Shown here one piece after another: positions 51,305 through 58,470 of a stretch of DNA of 64,000 bases. The stretch spans positions 147,996 to 211,995 of the forward strand of contig JAJYTD010000003.1 of the NCBI GenBank assembly GCA_021793235.1. The letters are read 5' to 3'. Source of the DNA: Actinomycetes bacterium. Its GTDB lineage: Bacteria > Actinomycetota > Actinomycetes > Streptosporangiales > Streptosporangiaceae. Position numbers and translations under genes: made by a program. Under the pieces are notes generated by a model. It had not been told where the DNA came from. It was given only the letters and a program-made list of their open reading frames with translations, and made no database searches. Position 1 is the stretch's first letter; the number at the start of each line of letters is the position of its first letter.

Positions 51305-51739
51305 ATGACCAGTCCGCTCGAGGCGGCAGAGGGGATGCTCACCGCTGTCATTGACCGGCGCCTGGACGATGTCCTGGACAGCTTCTCCAGCGGGGAGGAC
51401 GCCTACGTCTTCGTCGAAGGGCCACGCTGGACCACGAAGGGAGGCGACCGGATCGCCACCGGATGGCGTGCGTACTTCGAGGCACCGATCCGGATCACGG
51501 CGTTCACGTGGGTCGAGGGCCCGAGGACGTATGAGAGTAAGGATCTGGCCCAGGTGGTCGGCGTCGTCGACTACGACGTGTCGGGCAACGGGCGCGCCAG
51601 TCGGCTGCGCATGCGCATGACGTGGCTGCTGCGCTGGGAGGGCGACCGTTGGCGCATCGTGCACGAGCACGGCTCCCAGCCGCTCCCCGACCCCTACGGA
51701 GCCGGCGACTGGTGGCCTGAGGGCGAGAACCCGCTGTAA
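51305..51739 (+). CDS. SnoaL/NTF2-like small protein
   Basis: A 144-residue alpha+beta cone protein of the SnoaL/DUF4440 type. It has an N-terminal helix (LEAAEGMLTAVIDRRLDDVLDSF), then a curved sheet (YVFVEGPRWTTKG, GWRAYFE, RMRMTWLLRWEGDRWRIVHEHGSQP). The final WRIVHEHGS pattern is the typical NTF2-like strand with His. Some members are isomerases or cyclases of polyketide and steroid rings; others have no known activity. AGAAGGGA precedes the ATG. Transcribed divergently from the ABC operon, with an operator half-embedded upstream. Confidence 0.75.
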   Translation: MTSPLEAAEGMLTAVIDRRLDDVLDSFSSGEDAYVFVEGPRWTTKGGDRIATGWRAYFEAPIRITAFTWVEGPRTYESKDLAQVVGVVDYDVSGNGRASRLRMRMTWLLRWEGDRWRIVHEHGSQPLPDPYGAGDWWPEGENPL

Positions 51740-51824
51740 TCGCGGGCGGCCCGAACAGCCCGCTGTTCTGGCCGCCCCCAACCAGTGCCGGGAGCGCACC
51801 GGCCCGTGCGGGTTCACCTTGGTG

Positions 51825-52003
51825 GTTGCGGCAATGGGGGCCCTGCGAGCGCAGCGGGCAGGGACCGGCGTGCCGCTGAGCAGACCGGGGCTTTTTCGGC
51901 GGCGGTCCCCGAAACCGTGGTGGCGGTCCGGCTTTTTGGCATCGGGCGTGTTCGGCGGCAAGCTGGCTTGCTCGTTTCACTCGCTGCGCCCCATTGCCGC
52001 AAC
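51825..52003. repeat. 179-bp element with 15-bp perfect terminal inverted repeats
   Basis: GTTGCGGCAATGGGG at 51825-51839 is the exact reverse complement of 51989-52003. The interior contains further short inverted segments (GCGAGCGCAG, CGTTTCACTCG region) and no credible gene. It sits between the SnoaL-like gene and the IclR stop. The architecture is that of a MITE-like or palindromic dispersed element; no target duplication is obvious. Confidence 0.55.
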
Positions 52004-52020
52004 GCTCGAGATTGCCCCCG

Positions 52021-52875
52021 CTACGTGAACGAGTGCCCCATGCGGTGGGAGATCCGCTGGACCGCATCGAGCAGGAGTGCGATGGTGTCCTCCGTTTCGG
52101 GGCGGAAACGCTCGGCAGGGCCGCAGATGCTCACCGTCGCCACCGGTGAGCCCGTGTGGTCGAACACCGGGGCCGCGATGGAGGCCGCGCCCGGCTGCCG
52201 CTCACCGAACGACACCGCATAGCCCTTCTCCCGGATCGAGGCGAGCTCGGTCCGCAGCGCCATAGGATCGGTTGCCGTGCGCTCGGTGATCCGGTCGAGC
52301 TTCTGCTTGAGGTACCGGTCGATCTCGTCGCTGGGCAGGAACGCCAGCAGCGCCTTCGATGAGCTGCCGGCGTGCAGCGGAAAAGCGGCGCCGATCGGAA
52401 TCGACATGACGATCTCCCGATCCGGGCGGGACTGGTCGAGGTAAGCGCGCTCGTCGCCGTGCCGGACCGAGAGTGTCGCGGTCTCCTGGGCGGTTCGCGA
52501 GAGGTGCGCCAGCTCCGGCGCTGCCATGGCCCGGACATCGACCCGGGAGAGGTAGGCCAGCCCCAGGGCCAGTGACTCGGTGCCGAGGCGGTAGCGGCGC
52601 GTGTCGGGGTCCAGTTCCACCAGCCCTCGGCTGCGCAGCGAAGCCAGAGTCCGGTGCACCGCGGCCTTCGACAGGGAGAGCTGCTGCGCGATCTCTGTCA
52701 CGCCCAACTGCGGCTCGGCGACCCGGCTGAACAGGATGAGGATGTCCGCGGCGCGCTCCACTGTCGCGATCGACTGCCGCTGCGAATCCTCGTCCTGCTC
52801 ACCGTTCTGCTTCGTGGATCGGCTCCGGTGCGTGCCGCTGACCGAACCGCTCGTGGAACCACGAGACGCTGCCAC
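52021..52875 (-). CDS. IclR family transcriptional regulator, proposed master regulator of the cluster
   Basis: A 284-residue regulator. After a charged N-terminus comes the IclR winged helix (SIATVERAADILILFSRV then LGVTEIAQQLSLSKAAVHRTLASLRSRGLVE, about 36-87). The ligand domain follows (ALGLAYLSR, SIPIGAAFPLHAGSSSKALLAFLP, GYAVSFGERQPGAASIAAPVFD). GTG 52875 has GGAGG about 8 bases upstream. An inverted repeat CGGAACAGCATTTCT sits 23 bases before the start, as expected for autoregulation. The same motif, usually with an extra half-site, recurs at the other cluster promoters. The effector is unknown. Confidence 0.92.
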   Translation of the reverse strand: MAASRGSTSGSVSGTHRSRSTKQNGEQDEDSQRQSIATVERAADILILFSRVAEPQLGVTEIAQQLSLSKAAVHRTLASLRSRGLVELDPDTRRYRLGTESLALGLAYLSRVDVRAMAAPELAHLSRTAQETATLSVRHGDERAYLDQSRPDREIVMSIPIGAAFPLHAGSSSKALLAFLPSDEIDRYLKQKLDRITERTATDPMALRTELASIREKGYAVSFGERQPGAASIAAPVFDHTGSPVATVSICGPAERFRPETEDTIALLLDAVQRISHRMGHSFT

Positions 52876-52897
52876 GAGAATCCTCCAGAAAAATGGC

Positions 52898-52912
52898 AGA
52901 AATGCTGTTCCG
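52898..52912 (-). promoter_or_regulatory. IclR-type operator copy (autoregulatory)
   Basis: Minus-strand CGGAACAGCATTTCT fits the inverted-repeat part of the motif but has no half-site at +20. It is located immediately upstream of the regulator's ribosome-binding site. Confidence 0.5.
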
Positions 52913-52970
52913 CTGAGTGTAACAGCAATGGGGTTCGGGGGGGAGGCTCCGAGCAGGGCGCATCACACTT

Positions 52971-53063
52971 CCCGCCGATCTTGACGTTGTGCATGTGCGC
53001 AGGCGGGGGCAGGGGTGGACAAAGTCAAGATCGGCGGGAAGGGGGGGCGGTTATAGCCGGTCG
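52971..53063. repeat. Left 90-bp direct repeat with hairpin (islet boundary)
   Basis: A hairpin with 20-bp arms, one mismatch (52971-52990, 53019-53038), around a G-rich middle, followed by a poly-G tract and AGCCGGTCG. Bases 52974-53063 align without gaps to 56287-56376 with four differences. Its right end overlaps the stop of the DUF397 remnant. Confidence 0.85.
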
Positions 53064-53146
53064 GCCTTGACGTCGGCGAGGAAGGCGGTCCAGGCCCCCG
53101 GGGCGAAGCCCACGTGCCCCTGATTCCGACCGAACGCGGGGGTGCA
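53051..53146 (-). pseudogene. C-terminal fragment of a DUF397 protein
   Basis: Read on the minus strand, the 31 codons before the TAA at 53053-53051 spell TPAFGRNQGHVGFAPGAW and then TAFLADVKADRL. This is the typical DUF397 ending (FxPxxWxAFLxxVK). The N-terminal half (WRKSSYS-type motif) is missing: upstream codons do not continue the family and the XRE gene ends only 40 bases away. DUF397 genes normally follow an XRE gene directly, exactly this order. It is probably a deletion remnant at the edge of the islet. Confidence 0.6.
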
Positions 53147-53185
53147 GTGTGGTCCGCGGATCCTGTGGGATGGGGCCGAGGCCGC

Positions 53186-54430
53186 CTATCTGCGGTGGGT
53201 GGGCTGGTGAGCCCCCGATCGACCAGAGATCGGCGATGATATTCCCAGCCAAGCGCTGAAGTGGGCGAGCGTATCGGACTTACGCCGCTGAGCTGCTGCG
53301 ATGGCGTGAATGGTCTCGTGGACATGGGGGTGGTACCGCGTCTGTTGTGGAGCGACGTGCCGCGCCCGGTTGAGAGCCTTGAGGGCGGCGGCGTGGTCAC
53401 CGCTGAGGGTCCACGCGCGGGCTACGTCTTGCCAGTGGTGACCTATCCGCGTGGCCTTGACATCGCTGGGGATACGGATTTGGGAACCGAGCCGAGCCGC
53501 TTGGCCGGGATCTCCGGTTTCCAGTGCCACTGCCACCCGATGAATCGCCACGTTGCCAGGGCCAAAATTGGTGTCGTAGGCGGTGGACTCGTGCCCGATC
53601 ATCTCTCCGAACCTGGCCGCTTCCTGGATATGCTCATCAGCCCGCGTCTTATTCCGGTCACGAGCGGCAAGGACAGCCCCACGCAAATGGGCCGCCCCGC
53701 TGAGGGCGACGCTGTTCTCGTCACGCGGATCGACGGTGATCATGTCGAGGGAGCGTTGCACGAGGCGCTGTGCCGTGTCATAGGCCGCGTGTGAGAGCAG
53801 GACCAACGCGCGTTGCTGTATGGCATGGGCGGTCAGGAGGGGCTCACCAGAATGTGCGGCTGCGTGCTCCATACGATCCAAGCCGCTGGAGGCCAAGGAG
53901 AACCAGCCGAATCGGTAGGTCAGTTGGGCGGTGTTGCCGTAGGTGCGGGCGAGCATCCGATAGGCGCGCTCGCGCTCTTCATCGGTGCGGGCGGCTTCTA
54001 CGGCTCCGTGTAGTTGGCGCAGCAACACCGGTATACGTGCCACAGCGCGACGCGCATAGTCGTTGCGCCGATCCTGCTGGATCGACGCAAGATCAGCCTT
54101 CAACTCGTTCCACGGCGGCGGTTCGACGGGGTCAACGTGGGGGCCTTCGGCGAAGAGGGCCTGAAGTTCGGCCACACCCGCGATGCCGCCATCTTCGATG
54201 AGTAGTTCCCGGAAGGGCTGGCCGTAGAGCTCCTGAGTCTCCACACCCAAAGCCCGTGCGACCGCCGCGACCAATCCGGGGGAGGCCGGTTCCCGTCCCT
54301 GTTCCACCGCACGGACCATGCTCACGCTGTAGCGAGCTCGCTGGGCTAGGGCGTGCTGGTTGAGTCCGGCGACCTTTCGCGCTATGGCGATCCGCTCGCC
54401 AATCGACACACCAGCAGCGGGCTTGGGCAT
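53186..54430 (-). CDS. XRE-family regulator with TPR-like C-terminal domain
   Basis: A 414-residue protein with an N-terminal helix-turn-helix (SIGERIAIARKVAGLNQHALAQRARYSVSMVRAVEQG, about 9-50) and a long helical C-terminal part with tetratricopeptide character (AYRMLARTYGNTAQL, AIQQRALVLLSHAAYDTAQRL, HAAALKALNRARHV). ATG 54430 has GGGAGA 6 bases upstream; ATG 54448 has none. Codon use is less GC-biased than in the flanking genes. It is divergent from the radical SAM gene (170 bases) and is a likely regulator of it. Actinobacterial relatives often partner with DUF397 proteins, whose remnant lies just downstream. Confidence 0.85.
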   Translation of the reverse strand: MPKPAAGVSIGERIAIARKVAGLNQHALAQRARYSVSMVRAVEQGREPASPGLVAAVARALGVETQELYGQPFRELLIEDGGIAGVAELQALFAEGPHVDPVEPPPWNELKADLASIQQDRRNDYARRAVARIPVLLRQLHGAVEAARTDEERERAYRMLARTYGNTAQLTYRFGWFSLASSGLDRMEHAAAHSGEPLLTAHAIQQRALVLLSHAAYDTAQRLVQRSLDMITVDPRDENSVALSGAAHLRGAVLAARDRNKTRADEHIQEAARFGEMIGHESTAYDTNFGPGNVAIHRVAVALETGDPGQAARLGSQIRIPSDVKATRIGHHWQDVARAWTLSGDHAAALKALNRARHVAPQQTRYHPHVHETIHAIAAAQRRKSDTLAHFSAWLGISSPISGRSGAHQPTHRR

Positions 54431-54600
54431 GTGCTCTCCCAGTGACATCGGCGGCGTTGGGGCCTAGCCTACGCAATCGCTGAATCACAGCACTAGCGAA
54501 GACTGGCACACCGCTGTCACTCCATGTTGCGCAGCGTTCTTAGCGTCGGCGGCTCAGATCCCTTTAGGGCGGCGTACTGCTGCCCGGCGAAGGAGAATTG

Positions 54601-55713
54601 ATGCCGACTGCCCCTCGTGACATCCCGACCTATCTTTCTAGCGACGCCACGCTACGCGCTAAGATCCTCGACGCCTGCGGCATGACATGCACGTTCTGCC
54701 ATAATGAGGGAACGCCTGTGGTCGTGGACAACCACAGACGTCAGGGTGGTATGTTCACCCCCGCTGGCGCATCTGGTCGGGTATCGATCTATGCGGCCAG
54801 TAACGGAGTGACGTTCCTTCCCGCGCCGGTGAATCCGGATCGCTCTTTCCGCGCCGCGCTGGCGTCGCTGCGAGACCGTATGGGCTTCAGCGAACTCCAC
54901 TTGACCGGAGGCGAACCCACTCTGCACCCGCAGCTACCTGCCATCATCGCGCTGGCCAGAGATGCGGGCTATGTGGTGTGTATGACTTCCAACGGCGAGA
55001 ACGGAGCCAGACAGATCACCCGCTGCGCTGAGGCGGGCCTAGACCGCGTGAACTTCTCGGTCTTCGGTACCACCTCCGCCGAATTAGCCCAAGTTCAGCA
55101 CGTTCGGTCTCGCGATCCCGAACGCGCCGCCCGCAAGATCACCGCTCTGCGGGAATCCATCGCTGCCTGCGTTGATCACGGTGTTCGGGCAAGCGCCAAC
55201 ATCGTCGTCGTAGACCACACCCACGTTGAGCGTGTCCACCGCCTTCTCGACACGTACGCTCCTGAGCTGTCGGTACGACTGTTGAACTCTCTCGATCACG
55301 GCCAAGCGTCGTTGGACGCGATCGATCAAGTTCTCACCGAGCGTGGCGCGGTGGCTGAAGCCCGCTATATCACCGCTGGGGTTTCTGGAGCGCGGACCTC
55401 CTACCGACTGGCCGACGGCAGGCGCATCTACGTCAAATGGATACGCCCAGTGCGGTTGCCCCATACATGTGCGGGCTGCCGGTTCAACAACGACATCGAC
55501 TGCCAGGAAGGTTTCTACGGTCTCCGTCTCTACCGTTCCCAGGAGGACGGCTACCTGGTGGGTGTCTGCCTGCAGCGAATGGACCTGTGCTGGCCCGTCG
55601 AAGAGTTCGTGCACAGCCGCATCGCTGACGAGATCCTGTCCTTCCGCCTCGCCGAACATGTCAGGCTGGTCAAAGCCTCGACACGCTGGCGATCTGCCTC
55701 TGACCCGAGCTGA
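54601..55713 (+). CDS. MoaA-like radical SAM enzyme
   Basis: A 370-residue radical SAM protein. The 4Fe-4S/SAM motif is CGMTCTFC (Cys26, Cys30, Cys33; C-x3-C-x2-C), and the GGEP motif is at 103-106 (LTGGEPTLHP). A second cysteine set near the C-terminus, C-x2-C-x7-C-x21-C, contains GLRL...DGYLVGVC. It resembles the GTP-binding auxiliary-cluster region of MoaA (CNRLRL...DGKLxxC) but with one more Cys and wider spacing. So it likely binds a second cluster and perhaps a nucleotide. ATG 54601 follows AAGGAG at 5 bases. The CYTH gene starts 10 bases after its stop. Product unknown; it is not in a molybdopterin operon. Confidence 0.85.
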   Translation: MPTAPRDIPTYLSSDATLRAKILDACGMTCTFCHNEGTPVVVDNHRRQGGMFTPAGASGRVSIYAASNGVTFLPAPVNPDRSFRAALASLRDRMGFSELHLTGGEPTLHPQLPAIIALARDAGYVVCMTSNGENGARQITRCAEAGLDRVNFSVFGTTSAELAQVQHVRSRDPERAARKITALRESIAACVDHGVRASANIVVVDHTHVERVHRLLDTYAPELSVRLLNSLDHGQASLDAIDQVLTERGAVAEARYITAGVSGARTSYRLADGRRIYVKWIRPVRLPHTCAGCRFNNDIDCQEGFYGLRLYRSQEDGYLVGVCLQRMDLCWPVEEFVHSRIADEILSFRLAEHVRLVKASTRWRSASDPS

Positions 55714-55723
55714 GGAGCGGCCC

Positions 55724-56269
55724 ATGGCCGACACCATTATCGAGTACGAAGCCAAGGTTCTCGACATCGACCCGCACGAGCTGGCCCGGACCATCGTGGA
55801 CAAAGGTGGGACTGCTCTTGGGGAAGCAGCGTTGCAGCGCCGCTACGTCTACGACATTGACCCCAATGACCAGTCCCGCTGGGTGCGTCTACGTGACACC
55901 GGTAGCAAGATCACGCTGACGGTTAAGGAAATCGCCTCCGATGATATCGGCGGCACCCAGGAGACCGAGATCGCCGTCTCCGACTTCGACGCCACCAACA
56001 CCCTTCTCGGCAAACTGGGTTACCGAGCCAAGGCATATCAGGAGAACCGGCGCCAGAGCTTCCTGCTCGACGGTGCGCAACTGGAGATCGATACCTGGCC
56101 GCGCATACCTCCCTATCTGGAGATCGAAGCCTCCGGACGGACGGAGGTCCTGCGTATCGCATCGCTACTGGGCTACGCCGAGGACCAGCTCACCGGGGAG
56201 AACACCACCAAGGTGTATGACCGCTACGGCATCGATCTGGCAACCATCACCGACCTACGGTTCAACTGA
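55724..56269 (+). CDS. CYTH-domain protein (class IV adenylate cyclase/triphosphate tunnel family)
   Basis: A 181-residue CYTH protein. The signature EYEAKV (Glu7, Glu9, Lys11: ExExK) opens the first strand. Basic and acidic tunnel strands follow: RWVRLRDTG, KITLTVKE, QETEIAV, ENRRQSFLLDGAQLEIDTWP and PYLEIEA. The family hydrolyses or cyclises triphosphate-bearing substrates (ATP, thiamine triphosphate, tripolyphosphate). AGGAG lies 7 bases before the ATG. Coupled to the radical SAM gene, it probably acts on the same nucleotide-like metabolite. Hairpin copy 4 begins 16 bases after its stop. Confidence 0.87.
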   Translation: MADTIIEYEAKVLDIDPHELARTIVDKGGTALGEAALQRRYVYDIDPNDQSRWVRLRDTGSKITLTVKEIASDDIGGTQETEIAVSDFDATNTLLGKLGYRAKAYQENRRQSFLLDGAQLEIDTWPRIPPYLEIEASGRTEVLRIASLLGYAEDQLTGENTTKVYDRYGIDLATITDLRFN

Positions 56270-56285
56270 TCCTGTCCTTCCGCCT

Positions 56286-56376
56286 CGCCGATCTTGACGT
56301 TGTGCACGTGTGCAGGCGGGGGCAGGGGTGGACAACGTCAAGATCGGCGGGAAGGGGGGGCGGTTACAGCCGGTCG
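56286..56376. repeat. Right 90-bp direct repeat with hairpin (islet boundary)
   Basis: 18-bp perfect arms (56286-56303, 56332-56349) around a 28-base G-rich middle, then the same poly-G and AGCCGGTCG flank as at 53063. Compared with the left copy the arms here pair perfectly. Lies directly after the CYTH gene. Confidence 0.85.
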
Positions 56377-56466
56377 CGAGCCCGTGTCCCCCAGCCGGTC
56401 GTGACTGGTGAGGGCGGAAATTCAGTGGCCCGGTACGGGGCCGGGATGCGAGCATGTGGCAGCGCA

Positions 56467-57138
56467 ATGGCCGCCTATCCCGATATCCCGAGGAGAACCG
56501 TGTTCCTACTGGTCACCGGAGCGAGCGGGGTGGGCAAATCCACTGTGCGCGCCGCGGTCGCCGACGCGTTGAACGACCGTGTGGAGGCCGTGGAGCTCTG
56601 GCACGTGGTCCCCATCCCGCAGCAGCCGGATGTGGAGTGGCGCAACCGCGCCGTCGAAGCCGTGGTGCGGCGCGCCCTCGAACTCCAAGAGCAGGGGCGC
56701 CACCTCATGCTTTCGGGAGATCCGGTGCCCCCCGGGGAACTCTTCGCCGCCCCCTCCGCCGACAAGCTCGACGGCGTGGCCGTGTGCCTGTTGGATTGCG
56801 CTCCGCGGGAGCAGACGGCCCGGCTGGCGGCAAGGGGAGATGACCCGGCCGCGCTCGCCCACCACATCGCGTTCGCCGAATGGCTGCGGGAGCACGTACG
56901 CGACCCGCGGCACCGGCCCGAGGTGATCACGGCACTCGGCTGGGACGCCATGCGGTGGCACCGCTGGACCTCACTGCAGGCCGGGGACCCGCGGTGGCGG
57001 TTCACCGTGGTCGACACCACCGGGATGGCGCAGTCCGAAGCGGCGGCCGCGGTGCTCGACTGGGCAAGGGGCGCGCTGAACAGCCCTGCCGTGCCCGTTG
57101 TCCCTGCCGCCCGTGGCGGAGGCGATGGGCGGCCGTGA
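56467..57138 (+). CDS. P-loop nucleoside/sugar kinase-like protein
   Basis: About 223 residues with a Walker A loop TGASGVGKST (about 17-26) and an adenylate- or gluconate-kinase-like layout: Arg-rich lid (VEWRNRAVEAVVRRAL), DCAPREQTARLAARGDD, and FTVVDTTGMAQSEAAAAVLDW at the end. Substrate is not predictable. The start is uncertain: ATG 56467 (MAAYPDIPRR) places the P-loop at the usual distance, while ATG 56446 and GTG 56425 are in frame upstream. Outside the islet, after the right repeat; codon use is again strongly GC-biased. Confidence 0.7.
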   Translation: MAAYPDIPRRTVFLLVTGASGVGKSTVRAAVADALNDRVEAVELWHVVPIPQQPDVEWRNRAVEAVVRRALELQEQGRHLMLSGDPVPPGELFAAPSADKLDGVAVCLLDCAPREQTARLAARGDDPAALAHHIAFAEWLREHVRDPRHRPEVITALGWDAMRWHRWTSLQAGDPRWRFTVVDTTGMAQSEAAAAVLDWARGALNSPAVPVVPAARGGGDGRP

Positions 57139-57151
57139 TCGGTCTGCCGTG

Positions 57152-58003
57152 TTATCGCTGCTGCGCGGTGAGGGTCCGCTTTCGTAGGCCTTTGGGGCGG
57201 TTGTGCAGCAGGCCGCGGGCGGCGCGGCGGCGTATGTTCCACATGTAGGCGTTCTTCGGCAGGGAGCGCACCGCCAGTGGCAGGCGCGGGTAGACGGCCC
57301 GGACGATGGTGATCAGCCGGTCGAACCCGCGCTGCTGCGTGGCGCCCCACTCCAGGTCCAACTGCTCTCTAAGGCGCGGTGGCAGCAGGCCCGCGGCAAG
57401 GAAACGCTGCAGCCGCGCCGCCGTGCGGATGGCGGGGTTGGGCGGGTTGAACAGCGCGTCGGCGATACTGCGGGCAGTGTCTGTGGCCTCGATGGAGTCC
57501 ACCATGTCGGCCCAGTAGGCGTCGAACGCGGCACGGTCGGCCGGCCAGCGGTCCGCGGGGCAGCCGAGCGCCGTCGCGAAGATCGCCGCCTGCCCGTAGA
57601 GCTCGTCCTTCTCCTCCGGGGGGAGCGGCCCGACGGCCATCTCATACATCCGCACGCTGCCCTGGTACAGCGTTGCGGCCACCCATACCTGCAGGTCGGG
57701 GTCGAGCGCGTCGTAGCCGGGGCCGGTGACCTTCTTGTGCATGGCCCGGACGATCCGCGCGATGCGGTCGGCCTCCTCCCTGGTGCCGAAGACCATGCCG
57801 TAGACGAAGGTGAGCGTGCCGTGGAGCCGGTCGATGGGGCGCCCGGCGAAGTCGCTGTGGTCGTATACACCCTGTCCCACCCCGGGGTGGGACACTTGCA
57901 GCAGGATGGCGTACCCGGCCGCCCCGAGAACGACGGCCTCGCGGGCCATCCGGCGGATTGGGGCGCCGTCTGGGAACAGGCCGCTGTCCGTGCCTCTGGT
58001 CAT
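57152..58003 (-). CDS. Oxygenase MpaB/DUF2236 family protein
   Basis: A 283-residue DUF2236 protein, the family that includes rubber oxygenase Lcp and mycophenolic-acid MpaB', which carry a histidine-bound haem b. Family features are REAVVLGAAGYAILLQVSHPGVGQGVYDHSDF, HGTLTFVYGMVFGT and WVAATLYQGSVRMYE with basic and His residues. The C-terminal tail is basic. ATG 58003 overlaps the MarR stop (ATGA). Last gene of the DJ-1/MarR/DUF2236 operon. Substrate unknown. Confidence 0.83.
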   Translation of the reverse strand: MTRGTDSGLFPDGAPIRRMAREAVVLGAAGYAILLQVSHPGVGQGVYDHSDFAGRPIDRLHGTLTFVYGMVFGTREEADRIARIVRAMHKKVTGPGYDALDPDLQVWVAATLYQGSVRMYEMAVGPLPPEEKDELYGQAAIFATALGCPADRWPADRAAFDAYWADMVDSIEATDTARSIADALFNPPNPAIRTAARLQRFLAAGLLPPRLREQLDLEWGATQQRGFDRLITIVRAVYPRLPLAVRSLPKNAYMWNIRRRAARGLLHNRPKGLRKRTLTAQQR

Positions 58004-58470
58004 GGATTATCGATACCTTCCAGTGCGGCCGACAGTCGTTCCAGGGATTCGAGCGCGCGTTGGAGCTCGGCCGTGTCCAGTTCGGCCGCGAGGCGGTGGG
58101 CCAGTTCGGCGTGTGCCGGATCGATGCGCCGCACGGCCGCGATGCCATCGTCGGTGGCACAGAGCAGCTTGGCCCGGCTGTGCGCGGGGTTGGGCAGGTA
58201 CTGGGCCAGCCCATCGGCCACGAGCAGATCGGCGATCCGCTGCACGCTCTGCCGGGTGATGCCCATGGTCCGCGCGATTGTGGAGACCGGCAGCGGTTCG
58301 CGCAGGACCGTGCCGAGGACCTGCCATCTGGCGGCGGTGAGGCCGGCCGGGCGGGCCAACCGTTCCGAGATGTCCAGGAACCGCCCGTTGAGCCGGAAGG
58401 CGGCCAGGGCTGTCGCGGACAGCAGGTCAGGTGCTTCGGTCGGGCGCTGGGCCTTGGTGTGCTCGCTCAT
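58000..58470 (-). CDS. MarR family transcriptional regulator
   Basis: A 156-residue MarR winged-helix protein: a helix FRLNGRFLDISERLARPAGLTAARWQVLGTVL, recognition region STIARTMGITRQSVQRIADLLVADGLA and wing YLPNPAHSRAKLLCATDDG. A Cys in LLCATDD could be a redox sensor, as in some MarR proteins. Both ends overlap neighbours (ATGA at 58470 and 58003), so it is co-translated with the DJ-1 and DUF2236 genes. Most likely binds the palindrome at 59093-59127 and autoregulates. Confidence 0.88.
   Translation of the reverse strand: MSEHTKAQRPTEAPDLLSATALAAFRLNGRFLDISERLARPAGLTAARWQVLGTVLREPLPVSTIARTMGITRQSVQRIADLLVADGLAQYLPNPAHSRAKLLCATDDGIAAVRRIDPAHAELAHRLAAELDTAELQRALESLERLSAALEGIDNP

Noticed and set aside
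56302..56466. Upstream extension of the P-loop protein to 56302
   Set aside because: This would read through the right direct repeat and its hairpin; the residues are low-complexity Arg/Gly/Ser sequence.
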